DNA from: Pseudomonas fulva NBRC 16637 = DSM 17717
Lineage (GTDB): Bacteria; Pseudomonadota; Gammaproteobacteria; Pseudomonadales; Pseudomonadaceae
NCBI RefSeq assembly: GCF_000730565.1
Contig: NZ_BBIQ01000021.1
Location: 1 to 64,000 of the forward strand
Direction: 5' to 3'
DNA: 64,000 nt
Shown here: piece after piece, positions 45,534 to 54,245 of the stretch
How positions within the stretch are numbered: the stretch's first letter is position 1
Layout of the letters: every line of letters begins with the position of its first letter
Position numbers and translations under genes: made by a program
Notes under the pieces: generated by a model
Seen by the model: the letters and a program-made list of their open reading frames with translations, nothing else
What the model was told of the DNA's origin: nothing
The model's database searches: none

Positions 45534-46142
45534 ATGATGAGATCGTTCAAGCGTATAGCGCTGCTGTGTAGCTTCAGTGTTCTGTTTGCACCTGTTGCCT
45601 TGGCTGAAAACTGGCAGGTGGCCAAGGACGAGGAGGGCATCAAGGTGTCCCTCAGTGAAGTGCCGGGCTCCAAATACAAGGCGTACCGAGGCGTGACCGT
45701 CATCAAGGCGCCGTTGGCCAAAGTCCAGGCGTTGCAGGAGGATGTGGCCGGGGCTTGTGCCTGGATTCACGAGTGCAAGTTGCAGAAACTGCTCAAGCAT
45801 GAGGGTGATCAGAGCTGGACCTATACCCAGTTCAATACGCCCTGGCCTGTAACGCCGCGCGACTCCGTGCTGCGTGTTACCACGGTCAAGGGTGCCGATG
45901 GCAGCCTTACACGTAACCTCGTCGAAGAGCCTGCCTACGTGCCCGAAGAGAAGGGCTTTGTTCGAGTGGCTATGGTAGACGGTTTCTGGAAGCTGGTGCC
46001 CAAGGGTGACAGCACGGAGGTGACGTACCAAGTGCATACCGAGCCAGGCGGGAGTGTGCCGGCGATGATTGCCAACAAGTTCGTCGTGGAAGCCCCGTTC
46101 AATACGCTCAAGGCGCTTCGCGCGCGCGCCGAGAAAAACTGA
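45534..46142 (+). CDS. Exported START-domain lipid-binding protein
   Basis: This 202-residue protein has a signal peptide (IALLCSFSVLFAPVALA) and a START-like fold (NWQVAKDEEGIKVSLSEVPGS, then PWPVTPRDSVLRVTTV and VDGFWKLVPKGDSTEVTYQVHTEPGG). START domains bind lipids or other hydrophobic ligands. The start is ATGATG (45534 or 45537) after aagga. Together with the upstream YkgJ gene it forms a likely two-gene unit under a PsrA-like site, which would connect it to fatty-acid status. Confidence 0.85.
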   Translation: MMRSFKRIALLCSFSVLFAPVALAENWQVAKDEEGIKVSLSEVPGSKYKAYRGVTVIKAPLAKVQALQEDVAGACAWIHECKLQKLLKHEGDQSWTYTQFNTPWPVTPRDSVLRVTTVKGADGSLTRNLVEEPAYVPEEKGFVRVAMVDGFWKLVPKGDSTEVTYQVHTEPGGSVPAMIANKFVVEAPFNTLKALRARAEKN

Positions 46143-46205
46143 GGTTTTTCTGCTGCATTGGTGAAGGCCGCCTGACTTTAGAGGCGGTCAGCACAGGACC
46201 TACGA

Positions 46206-46231
46206 AAAAGGCTGCCCTAGGGCAGCCTTTT
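46206..46231. terminator. Bidirectional terminator between START gene and gltA
   Basis: Perfect palindrome with arms aaaaggctgccct and agggcagcctttt, usable by both convergent genes. Confidence 0.88.
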
Positions 46232-46250
46232 GGCATTTGACGGTGAACGC

Positions 46251-47540
46251 TTACTTGCGGTCGGTCAGTGCCACGATATCGCGCTTCGCCTCGCCGGTGT
46301 ACAACTGGCGCGGGCGGCCGATCTTGTACGGGCTGGAGAGCATTTCCTTCCAGTGCGAGATCCAGCCGACGGTGCGCGCCAGGGCAAAGATCACGGTGAA
46401 CATGCTGGTTGGAATGCCGATGGCCTTCAGGATGATGCCCGAGTAGAAGTCGACGTTCGGGTACAGCGAGCGCTCGATGAAGTAAGGATCGGTGAGGGCG
46501 ATCTCTTCCAGGCGCATGGCCAGCTCGAGCTGTGGATCGTTCTTGATGCCCAGTTCGCGCAGAACTTCGTCGCAGGTCTGCTTCATCACAGTGGCGCGCG
46601 GGTCGCGGTTCTTGTAGACGCGATGACCGAAGCCCATGAGCTTGAACGGATCGTTCTTGTCTTTGGCCTTGGCGATGAAGGTGTCGATGTTGGACACATC
46701 GCCAATCTCATCGAGCATGGTCAGTACCGCTTCGTTGGCGCCGCCGTGGGCCGGGCCCCAGAGTGCCGCGATGCCGGCAGCGATGCAGGCGAACGGGTTG
46801 GCACCCGACGAGCCTGCCAGGCGCACGGTGGAGGTGGAGGCGTTCTGCTCGTGGTCGGCGTGGAGGATGAAGATCCGGTCCATCGCCTTTGCCAGCACCG
46901 GGCTGATCGGTTTGATCTCGCACGGGGTGTTGAACATCATGTGCAGGAAGTTTTCCGCATATGACAGGTCGTTGCGCGGGTACATCATGGGCTGGCCCAT
47001 GGAGTACTTGTACACCATCGCGGCCAGGGTCGGCATCTTGGCGACCAGGCGCACCGCGGAGATTTCGCGGTGTTGCGGGTTATTGATGTCCAGGGAGTCG
47101 TGGTAGAAGGCCGACAGGGCGCCGACCACACCGCACATCACCGCCATCGGGTGAGCGTCGCGGCGGAAGCCGTTGAAGAACGTCTTGAGCTGTTCGTGAA
47201 CCATCGTGTGGTTCTTGACGGTGCTGACGAACTGGGCTTTCTGCTCGGCATTGGGCAGTTCGCCGTTGAGCAGCAGGTAGCAGGTCTCGAGGTAGTCGGA
47301 CTGCTCGGCCAGTTGCTCGATGGGGTAGCCGCGGTGCAGCAAGATACCCTTGTCGCCGTCGATGTAGGTGATCTTCGACTCGCACGAGGCCGTTGCCATG
47401 AAACCAGGGTCGAAGGTGAAGTGACCAGTGGCCCCCAACCCGCGGACGTCGATTACATCAGGACCAACCGTGCCGGTTAAAATGGGCAGCTCGACGGGGG
47501 CAGTGCCCTCGATGACCAACTGCGCTTTTTTGTCAGCCAT
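46251..47540 (-). CDS. gltA: Citrate synthase (type II, hexameric)
   Basis: This 429-residue enzyme condenses oxaloacetate and acetyl-CoA at the head of the TCA cycle. Catalytic motifs are visible: ILHADHEQNASTSTVRLAGS (His), GPAHGGANEAVLTM (His) and FGHRVYKNRDPRA, with the active-site Asp in YPNVDFYSGI. The length is standard for the Gram-negative NADH-sensitive form. The ATG is preceded by aggaggccac. The gene is divergent from sdhCDAB. Confidence 0.98.
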   Translation of the reverse strand: MADKKAQLVIEGTAPVELPILTGTVGPDVIDVRGLGATGHFTFDPGFMATASCESKITYIDGDKGILLHRGYPIEQLAEQSDYLETCYLLLNGELPNAEQKAQFVSTVKNHTMVHEQLKTFFNGFRRDAHPMAVMCGVVGALSAFYHDSLDINNPQHREISAVRLVAKMPTLAAMVYKYSMGQPMMYPRNDLSYAENFLHMMFNTPCEIKPISPVLAKAMDRIFILHADHEQNASTSTVRLAGSSGANPFACIAAGIAALWGPAHGGANEAVLTMLDEIGDVSNIDTFIAKAKDKNDPFKLMGFGHRVYKNRDPRATVMKQTCDEVLRELGIKNDPQLELAMRLEEIALTDPYFIERSLYPNVDFYSGIILKAIGIPTSMFTVIFALARTVGWISHWKEMLSSPYKIGRPRQLYTGEAKRDIVALTDRK

Positions 47541-47598
47541 GTGGCCTCCTATTAATGCTTGAAATCATCAGACAGACCCCCCACGCAGGGCCCGCACC

Positions 47599-47626
47599 AC
47601 TATAGAGGGATAAATTCAGATGTCAA
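47599..47626 (-). promoter_or_regulatory. Sigma70 promoter of gltA
   Basis: On the minus strand TTGACA (plus-strand TGTCAA 47621-47626), 16 bases, TATAGT (ACTATA 47599-47604). It predicts a leader of about 50 nt before gltA. Confidence 0.85.
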
Positions 47627-47740
47627 TTTGCCTAAAGGCTTGTTGAATCAGCTGTTCAAGCCTGATTTTTCCCGAAATTCTCGCCCGTTTACGCCTTTTG
47701 CTCGTTAAAGGCAATGCGCTATTCGGGCTACCCCCTCACG

Positions 47741-47769
47741 TTGTCATGAGCAGCCTAACTGTCTATACT
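47741..47769 (+). promoter_or_regulatory. Sigma70 promoter of sdhCDAB
   Basis: TTGTCA (47741-47746), exactly 17 bases, TATACT (47764-47769). The predicted start is near 47776, leaving about 117 nt of leader. With the gltA promoter this explains the 352-bp gap. Confidence 0.88.
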
Positions 47770-47892
47770 CGGCACCCGACCGCCAGGGGCTTGCAAGCCC
47801 GACCTGCTGGGGGTCGCCGTTCCCTGGGTGGTGGGTACCTGACCAGTACACTTACCAACAACTTTGCCCTGATTCGCTAGGGGCTCTTCAGT

Positions 47893-48279
47893 GTGAAAAA
47901 AGCCGTGAAAAGCCAACGACCTGTAAACCTAGACCTAAGGACCATCAAGCTTCCTGTCACTGCGTACACGTCCATCCTGCACCGTATCTCCGGCGTCATC
48001 CTGTTCATCGGCCTTGCCATCATGCTGTATGCACTGGGCAAGTCGCTGGGTTCCGAGGAAGGTTTCGGTGAAGTGAAGGCGTGTCTGACCAGCCCGCTGG
48101 CCAAGTTCGTGACCTGGGGCCTGTTGTCCGCCCTGCTTTATCACCTCGTGGCAGGTGTTCGTCACCTGATCATGGACATGGGTGTCGGCGAGACGCTGGA
48201 AGGCGGCAAGCTGGGCTCGAAAATCGTGATCGTCATCTCCGTGGTGCTGATCGTTCTGGTGGGAGTTTGGGTATGGTAA
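47893..48279 (+). CDS. sdhC: Succinate dehydrogenase cytochrome b556 subunit
   Basis: This 128-residue membrane anchor has three membrane segments. It carries RPVNLDL and the SILHRISGVILF motif with the quinone-site Ser and Arg, and the heme-ligand His region LLYHLVAGVRHLIMD. The start is GTG 47893 (a GTG at 47891 is out of frame) after agggg. Its stop overlaps sdhD by 7 nt. Confidence 0.96.
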   Translation: MKKAVKSQRPVNLDLRTIKLPVTAYTSILHRISGVILFIGLAIMLYALGKSLGSEEGFGEVKACLTSPLAKFVTWGLLSALLYHLVAGVRHLIMDMGVGETLEGGKLGSKIVIVISVVLIVLVGVWVW

Positions 48280-48641
48280 CCAACGTCACGAACCTGTCGC
48301 GTTCGGGCCTCTATGACTGGATGGCGCAGCGCGTCTCGGCGGTCGTTCTCGCGGCTTACTTCATCTTCCTGATCGGCTACGTGGTCGCCCACCCAGGCAT
48401 CGACTATGCCCAGTGGCATGCCCTGTTCTCCAACAACGCGATGCGGATCTTCAGTCTGCTGGCCCTCGTTGCCCTCGGCGCTCACGCCTGGGTCGGCATG
48501 TGGACCATTGCTACCGACTACCTGACGCCTATGTCGTTCGGCAAGTCGGCAACTGCGATTCGTTTCCTGTTCCAGGCGGTATGCGGCGTTGCGATGTTCG
48601 CTTACTTCGTCTGGGGTGTGCAGATTCTCTGGGGTATCTGA
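48273..48641 (+). CDS. sdhD: Succinate dehydrogenase hydrophobic anchor subunit
   Basis: This 122-residue second membrane anchor starts at ATG 48273 within the sdhC end (MVTNVTNLSRSGLYDWMAQR). Three hydrophobic segments are visible; the second contains the heme-ligand-type ALGAHAWVGMW. With SdhC it forms the quinone and heme b site of complex II. Confidence 0.96.
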   Translation: MVTNVTNLSRSGLYDWMAQRVSAVVLAAYFIFLIGYVVAHPGIDYAQWHALFSNNAMRIFSLLALVALGAHAWVGMWTIATDYLTPMSFGKSATAIRFLFQAVCGVAMFAYFVWGVQILWGI

Positions 48642-48644
48642 TCC

Positions 48645-50417
48645 ATGGCTAGCATTCCAACCATTTCCTTCGACGCCATCATCATCGGTGGCGGCGGCGC
48701 CGGCATGCGCGCAGCGCTGCAACTGGCCCAGGGCGGTCACAAGACTGCCGTGGTCACCAAGGTCTTCCCGACCCGTTCGCACACCGTGTCCGCCCAGGGC
48801 GGCATCACCTGCGCCATCGCTTCGGCCGACCCGAACGACGACTGGCGCTGGCACATGTACGATACCGTCAAGGGCTCGGACTACATCGGTGACCAGGACG
48901 CTATCGAATACATGTGCCAGGAAGGCCCGGCTGCGGTCTTCGAGCTGGACCACATGGGCCTGCCGTTCTCGCGCACCGAAACCGGCCGTATCTACCAGCG
49001 TCCGTTCGGTGGCCAGTCCAAGGACTTCGGCAAGGGTGGCCAGGCTGCCCGTACCTGTGCCGCTTCCGACCGTACCGGTCACGCGCTGCTGCACACCCTG
49101 TACCAGGGTAACCTGAAAGCCGGTACCACCTTCCTCAACGAGTACTATGCCGTTGACCTGGTGAAGAACCAGGAAGGCGCCTTCGTCGGCGTGATCGCGA
49201 TCTGCATCGAAACCGGCGAAACCATGTACATCAAGTCCAAGGCCACCGTTCTGGCCACTGGCGGTGCTGGCCGAATCTACGCCTCCACCACCAACGCCCT
49301 GATCAATACCGGTGACGGCATCGGCATGGCGCTGCGCGCTGGTGTTCCGGTGCAGGACATCGAGATGTGGCAGTTCCACCCGACCGGTATCGCCGGTGCC
49401 GGCGTACTGGTCACCGAGGGTTGCCGCGGTGAGGGTGGTTACCTGATCAACGCCCATGGCGAGCGCTTCATGGAGCGCTACGCGCCGAACGCCAAAGACT
49501 TGGCCGGCCGCGACGTGGTTGCCCGTTCCATGGTCAAGGAAATCATCGCCGGCAACGGCGTGGGCCCGAACAAGGACCACGTGCTGCTGAAGCTGGACCA
49601 CCTGGGCGAGGAGGTGCTGCACAGCCGCCTGCCAGGCATCTGCGAACTGTCCAAGACCTTCGCCCATGTCGATCCGGTCGTCGCGCCAGTGCCGGTCGTT
49701 CCAACCTGCCACTACATGATGGGCGGCGTTGCCACCAACATTCATGGCCAAGCCATCACCATGGACGAAGAAGGCAAGGATCACATCATCCCTGGCCTGT
49801 TCGCCGTAGGTGAAGTAGCGTGCGTATCGGTTCACGGTGCCAACCGCCTGGGTGGCAACTCCCTGCTCGACCTGGTGGTGTTCGGCCGTGCTGCCGGCCT
49901 GCACCTGGAGAAGGCACTGAGCGACGGCATCGAGCACCTCGACGCCAGCGACACCGACATCGACGTTGCCCTCAATCGCCTGAACAAGCTCAACGAGCGC
50001 TCCACCGGCGAAGACGTTGCCAGCCTCAAGCGCGAATTGCAGAGCTGCATGCAGAACTACTTCGGCGTATTCCGTACCGGCGAGTACATGCTCAAGGGTA
50101 TCGAGCAGCTGGCTGGCCTGCGTGAGCGTATCGCCAACGTCAAGATCAACGACAAGTCCCAGGCCTTCAACACCGCGCGTATCGAAGCGCTGGAGCTGCA
50201 GAACCTGCTGGAAGTTGCCGAAGCTACCGCCATCGCGGCCGAAGCCCGTAAAGAGTCGCGCGGCGCTCACGCCCGTGAAGACTTCGAAGACCGTGACGAC
50301 GAGAACTGGCTGTGCCACACCCTGTACTACCCGGGTGTCAAGCGCGTTGCCAAGCGTGGCGTCAACTTTGCGCCGAAGACCGTGCCGGCCTTCGAACCAA
50401 AAATCCGGACCTACTAA
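48645..50417 (+). CDS. sdhA: Succinate dehydrogenase flavoprotein subunit
   Basis: This 590-residue catalytic subunit has the N-terminal FAD site IIIGGGGAGMRAALQLAQGG and the covalent-FAD His in TRSHTVSAQGGI. Substrate-site motifs include HPTGIAGAGVLVTEGCRGEGG and VPTCHYMMGGVATN. It oxidises succinate to fumarate. It begins 3 nt after sdhD and is followed by sdhB after 11 nt. Confidence 0.98.
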   Translation: MASIPTISFDAIIIGGGGAGMRAALQLAQGGHKTAVVTKVFPTRSHTVSAQGGITCAIASADPNDDWRWHMYDTVKGSDYIGDQDAIEYMCQEGPAAVFELDHMGLPFSRTETGRIYQRPFGGQSKDFGKGGQAARTCAASDRTGHALLHTLYQGNLKAGTTFLNEYYAVDLVKNQEGAFVGVIAICIETGETMYIKSKATVLATGGAGRIYASTTNALINTGDGIGMALRAGVPVQDIEMWQFHPTGIAGAGVLVTEGCRGEGGYLINAHGERFMERYAPNAKDLAGRDVVARSMVKEIIAGNGVGPNKDHVLLKLDHLGEEVLHSRLPGICELSKTFAHVDPVVAPVPVVPTCHYMMGGVATNIHGQAITMDEEGKDHIIPGLFAVGEVACVSVHGANRLGGNSLLDLVVFGRAAGLHLEKALSDGIEHLDASDTDIDVALNRLNKLNERSTGEDVASLKRELQSCMQNYFGVFRTGEYMLKGIEQLAGLRERIANVKINDKSQAFNTARIEALELQNLLEVAEATAIAAEARKESRGAHAREDFEDRDDENWLCHTLYYPGVKRVAKRGVNFAPKTVPAFEPKIRTY

Positions 50418-50428
50418 GGGTGGCTGCT

Positions 50429-51133
50429 ATGTTGAAAGTCGAAGTTTATCGCTACAACCCCGACACCGACGCGGCCCCCAAGATGGAGTCGTTCGACGTC
50501 GATACCGGCGGCAAGGACCTGATGGTTCTGGATGTATTGGCGCTGATCAAGGAAAAGGACGAGGGCTTCTCGTACCGTCGCTCCTGCCGTGAAGGCGTGT
50601 GCGGTTCCGATGGCATGAACATGAACGGCAAGAACGGCCTGGCCTGCATCACCCCGTTGTCGGGCGTGGTCAAGGGCAACAAGCTGGTACTGCGTCCGTT
50701 GCCTGGTCTGCCGGTCATTCGTGACCTGGTCGTGGACATGAGCATCTTCTACAAGCAGTACGAGAAGGTGAAGCCGTTCCTGCAGAACGATACGCCGCCT
50801 CCGGCCATCGAACGTCTGCAGTCGCCGGAAGACCGTGACAAGCTGGACGGCCTGTACGAGTGCATCCTGTGCGCGTGCTGCTCCACGTCCTGCCCGTCGT
50901 TCTGGTGGAACCCGGACAAGTTCCTGGGCCCCGCCGCGCTGTTGCAAGCCTACCGCTTCCTGGCCGACAGCCGTGACACCAAGACCCAGGAGCGCCTGGC
51001 GTCCCTGGATGACCCGTTCAGCGTATTCCGCTGCCGCGGGATCATGAACTGCGTCAACGTTTGCCCTAAAGGTCTCAATCCGACCAAGGCAATCGGCCAC
51101 GTACGTAACATGCTGCTGCAAAGCGGCACCTGA
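50429..51133 (+). CDS. sdhB: Succinate dehydrogenase iron-sulfur subunit
   Basis: This 234-residue electron-transfer subunit has three clusters: 2Fe-2S (SCREGVCGSDGMNMNG), 4Fe-4S (CILCACCSTSCPSFWW) and 3Fe-4S (CRGIMNCVNVCPKGLNP). ATG 50429 was chosen because it gives the conserved MLKVEVYRYNPDTD start. It is the last gene of sdhCDAB. Confidence 0.98.
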   Translation: MLKVEVYRYNPDTDAAPKMESFDVDTGGKDLMVLDVLALIKEKDEGFSYRRSCREGVCGSDGMNMNGKNGLACITPLSGVVKGNKLVLRPLPGLPVIRDLVVDMSIFYKQYEKVKPFLQNDTPPPAIERLQSPEDRDKLDGLYECILCACCSTSCPSFWWNPDKFLGPAALLQAYRFLADSRDTKTQERLASLDDPFSVFRCRGIMNCVNVCPKGLNPTKAIGHVRNMLLQSGT

Positions 51134-51371
51134 TAGACGTTGTACCTGCAGTACGCCGACGCGCGGGTGTAACGCCCGCGCCGAGGAAAAACCCGAACGG
51201 GGCTCACAAAGCCCCTGTTCATTACCTATGAAGATGAGACCAGCAGGGGCTTTCCGGGCTGGTACCCGGAAAATCAGCAGGATCCAGGTGGCGTGGTTCA
51301 GTCGCTGTTTTCGGACCGTTCCAGGTTTCATGGCTCTCGCCGATCAGTCCCCTAATCGAGGGTGACCAAGC
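51134..51371 (+). ncRNA. Structured leader upstream of sucA, candidate sucA-II RNA motif
   Basis: This 238-nt gap has three clear hairpins: gcgcggg/cccgcgc (51161-51167 with 51175-51181), ggggct/agcccc (51199-51204 with 51210-51215) and tttccggg/cccggaaa (51251-51258 with 51265-51272). A conserved RNA called sucA-II has been described in front of pseudomonad sucA genes, and position and structure fit. The identity with that motif is from memory and not tested. Confidence 0.5.
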
Positions 51372-54203
51372 ATGCAAGAAAGCGTGATGCAGCGCATGTG
51401 GGAAAGCGCCCACCTTTCAGGTGGTAACGCTGCATATGTGGAAGAGCTCTACGAACTCTACCTGCACGACCCTAACGCTGTGCCAGAAGAGTGGCGCACC
51501 TACTTCCAGAAGTTGCCCGCCGACGGCAGCACCGCTACCGACGTATCGCACTCCACGATCCGCGATCATTTCGTACTGCTGGCAAAGAACCAGCGCCGCG
51601 CCCAGCCGGTATCTGCCGGGAGCGTGAGCAGTGAACACGAGAAGAAGCAGGTTGAAGTGCTGCGACTGATCCAGGCCTATCGTATGCGCGGCCATCAGGC
51701 TGCCAAGCTTGACCCCTTGGGGTTGTGGCAGCGCCCTGCGCCCGTAGACCTGTCGATCAATCACTACGGCTTGACCAATGCCGATCTTGATACGACCTTC
51801 CGTGCCGGCGACCTGTTCATCGGCAAAGAGGAGGCGAGCCTACGCGACATCCTCGATGCGCTCCAGAAGACATATTGTCGCACCATTGGCGCCGAGTTCA
51901 CCCACATCGTCGATTCCGAGCAGCGCAGCTGGTTCCAGCAGCGCCTGGAAAGCGTGCGTGGCCGTCCTGAATTCTCCGCCGACGTGCAGTCCCACCTGCT
52001 CGAGCGCGTCACCGCAGGCGAAGGTCTGGAGAAATACCTGGGCACCAAGTACCCAGGCACCAAGCGTTTCGGCCTTGAAGGTGGCGAAAGCCTGATCCCG
52101 ATGCTGGACGAGATGATTCAGCGCTCCGGCTCCTACGGCACCAAGGAAGTCGTCATCGGGATGGCCCACCGTGGTCGCCTGAACGTGCTGGTCAATACCT
52201 TCGGCAAGAACCCGCGCGAGCTGTTCGACGAGTTCGAAGGCAAGAAGATGAACGAGCTGGGCTCCGGTGACGTGAAGTATCACCAGGGCTTCTCTTCGAA
52301 CGTGATGACCCCGGGGGGCGAAGTCCACCTGGCCATGGCATTCAACCCGTCCCACCTTGAAATCGTGTCGCCTGTGGTCGAAGGCTCGGTGCGCGCCCGT
52401 CAGGACCGCCGCAACGACAGCGTCGGCGACAAGGTGCTGCCTATCTCCATCCACGGCGATGCGGCCTTCGCAGGCCAGGGCGTGGTGATGGAAACCTTCC
52501 AGATGTCGCAGACCCGCGGTTTCAAGACCGGCGGTACCGTGCACATCGTGATCAACAACCAGGTCGGCTTCACCATCAGTAACCCGCTCGATGCGCGCTC
52601 GACCGAGTACGCCACCGACGTGGCCAAGATGATTCAGGCGCCGATCCTGCACGTCAATGGCGACGACCCGGAAGCCGTGTTGTTCGTCACCCAGCTGGCC
52701 GTCGACTACCGCATGCAGTTCAAGCGTGACGTGGTCATCGACCTGGTCTGCTACCGTCGCCGCGGTCACAACGAGGCCGACGAGCCCAACGGCACCCAGC
52801 CGCTGATGTACCAGCAGATCACCAAGCAGCGCACCACCCGTGAGCTGTACGCAGAAGCCTTGATCCAGGCAGGCCGCATCGATGCCGAGCGCGCCCAGTC
52901 CAAGATCGACGACTATCGCAGCGCACTGGACAACGGTCTGCATGTGGTCAAGAGCCTGGTCAAGGAGCCGAACCGCGAGCTGTTCGTGGACTGGCGCCCC
53001 TACCTGGGTCACGCCTGGACGGCTCGCCACGACACCCGCTTCGACCTCAAGACCCTGCAGGAGCTGTCGGCCAAACTGCTGGAGCTGCCCGAAGGTTTCG
53101 TGGTCCAGCGTCAGGTCGCCAAGATCTACGAAGATCGCCAGAAGATGCAAGCCGGTGGCCTGCCGATCAACTGGGGCTACGCCGAGACCATGGCTTACGC
53201 CACGCTGCAGTTCGAAGGGCACCCGATCCGCATGACCGGCCAGGACATCGGCCGCGGTACCTTCTCCCACCGTCACGCGGTGCTGCACAACCAGAAGGAC
53301 GCCAGCACCTACGTACCGCTGATGAACCTGTACCCGGGCCAGCCACGCTTCGAACTGTACGACTCCTTCCTGTCCGAAGAAGCGGTACTGGCATTCGAGT
53401 ACGGCTACTCCACCACCACGCCCAACGCGTTGGTGATCTGGGAAGCCCAGTTCGGCGACTTCGCCAACGGTGCGCAAGTGGTCATCGACCAGTTCATCAC
53501 CAGTGGCGAGCACAAGTGGGGCCGTTTGTGCGGCCTGACCATGCTGTTGCCTCACGGTTATGAAGGGCAGGGCCCCGAGCACTCCTCGGCACGCCTGGAG
53601 CGTTACCTGCAGCTGTGTGCAGAGCAGAACATTCAGGTGTGCGTGCCGACCACGCCGGCGCAGATCTACCACCTGCTGCGTCGTCAGGTCATTCGCCCGC
53701 TGCGCAAGCCGCTGATCGTGCTCACGCCCAAGTCGCTGCTGCGTCACAAGCTGGCCGTCTCGACGCTGGAAGATCTGGCGGAAGGTTCGTTCCAGACCGT
53801 CATTCCGGAGATCGACACCCTCGATCCAGCCAAGGTCGAGCGCCTGGTGCTGTGCGGTGGCAAGGTCTACTACGACCTGCTGGAAAAACGTCGTGCCGAA
53901 GGCCGCGAAGACATTGCGATCGTGCGTATCGAGCAGTTGTATCCGTTCCCGGAAGACGACCTGGTCGAAATCCTGGCACCGTACACCAACCTCAAGCATG
54001 CGGTCTGGTGTCAGGAAGAGCCAATGAACCAGGGTGCCTGGTACAGCAGCCAGCACCACATGCGCCGTATCCTGGGCCGCCACAACAAGGCGCTGAACCT
54101 GGAATACGCCGGTCGCGAGGCTTCTGCCGCGCCAGCCTGTGGTTACGCTTCCAAGCACGCCGAGCAGCAGGAACGACTGCTGCAAGACGCGTTCACCGTT
54201 TAA
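51372..54203 (+). CDS. sucA: 2-oxoglutarate dehydrogenase E1 component
   Basis: This 943-residue thiamine-diphosphate enzyme decarboxylates 2-oxoglutarate and passes the succinyl group to SucB. The N-terminal MQESVMQRMWESAHLSGGN segment binds the E2 core. ThDP and active-site motifs include GMAHRGRLNVLVNTFGK, HGDAAFAGQGVV and INNQVGFTIS, followed by the transketolase-like C-terminal part (QDIGRGTFSHRHAVLHNQ). It starts at ATG 51372 after gagggtga and leads the sucAB-lpdG-sucCD series. Confidence 0.98.
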   Translation: MQESVMQRMWESAHLSGGNAAYVEELYELYLHDPNAVPEEWRTYFQKLPADGSTATDVSHSTIRDHFVLLAKNQRRAQPVSAGSVSSEHEKKQVEVLRLIQAYRMRGHQAAKLDPLGLWQRPAPVDLSINHYGLTNADLDTTFRAGDLFIGKEEASLRDILDALQKTYCRTIGAEFTHIVDSEQRSWFQQRLESVRGRPEFSADVQSHLLERVTAGEGLEKYLGTKYPGTKRFGLEGGESLIPMLDEMIQRSGSYGTKEVVIGMAHRGRLNVLVNTFGKNPRELFDEFEGKKMNELGSGDVKYHQGFSSNVMTPGGEVHLAMAFNPSHLEIVSPVVEGSVRARQDRRNDSVGDKVLPISIHGDAAFAGQGVVMETFQMSQTRGFKTGGTVHIVINNQVGFTISNPLDARSTEYATDVAKMIQAPILHVNGDDPEAVLFVTQLAVDYRMQFKRDVVIDLVCYRRRGHNEADEPNGTQPLMYQQITKQRTTRELYAEALIQAGRIDAERAQSKIDDYRSALDNGLHVVKSLVKEPNRELFVDWRPYLGHAWTARHDTRFDLKTLQELSAKLLELPEGFVVQRQVAKIYEDRQKMQAGGLPINWGYAETMAYATLQFEGHPIRMTGQDIGRGTFSHRHAVLHNQKDASTYVPLMNLYPGQPRFELYDSFLSEEAVLAFEYGYSTTTPNALVIWEAQFGDFANGAQVVIDQFITSGEHKWGRLCGLTMLLPHGYEGQGPEHSSARLERYLQLCAEQNIQVCVPTTPAQIYHLLRRQVIRPLRKPLIVLTPKSLLRHKLAVSTLEDLAEGSFQTVIPEIDTLDPAKVERLVLCGGKVYYDLLEKRRAEGREDIAIVRIEQLYPFPEDDLVEILAPYTNLKHAVWCQEEPMNQGAWYSSQHHMRRILGRHNKALNLEYAGREASAAPACGYASKHAEQQERLLQDAFTV

Positions 54204-54245
54204 CGCCTTCGCGCATCTGAAACCGAATTTAAGGAAACACTGATA

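Noticed and set aside
47698..47880. 60-residue plus-strand ORF between gltA and sdhC
   Set aside because: It overlaps the sdh promoter TTGTCA-N17-TATACT and has no ribosome site.
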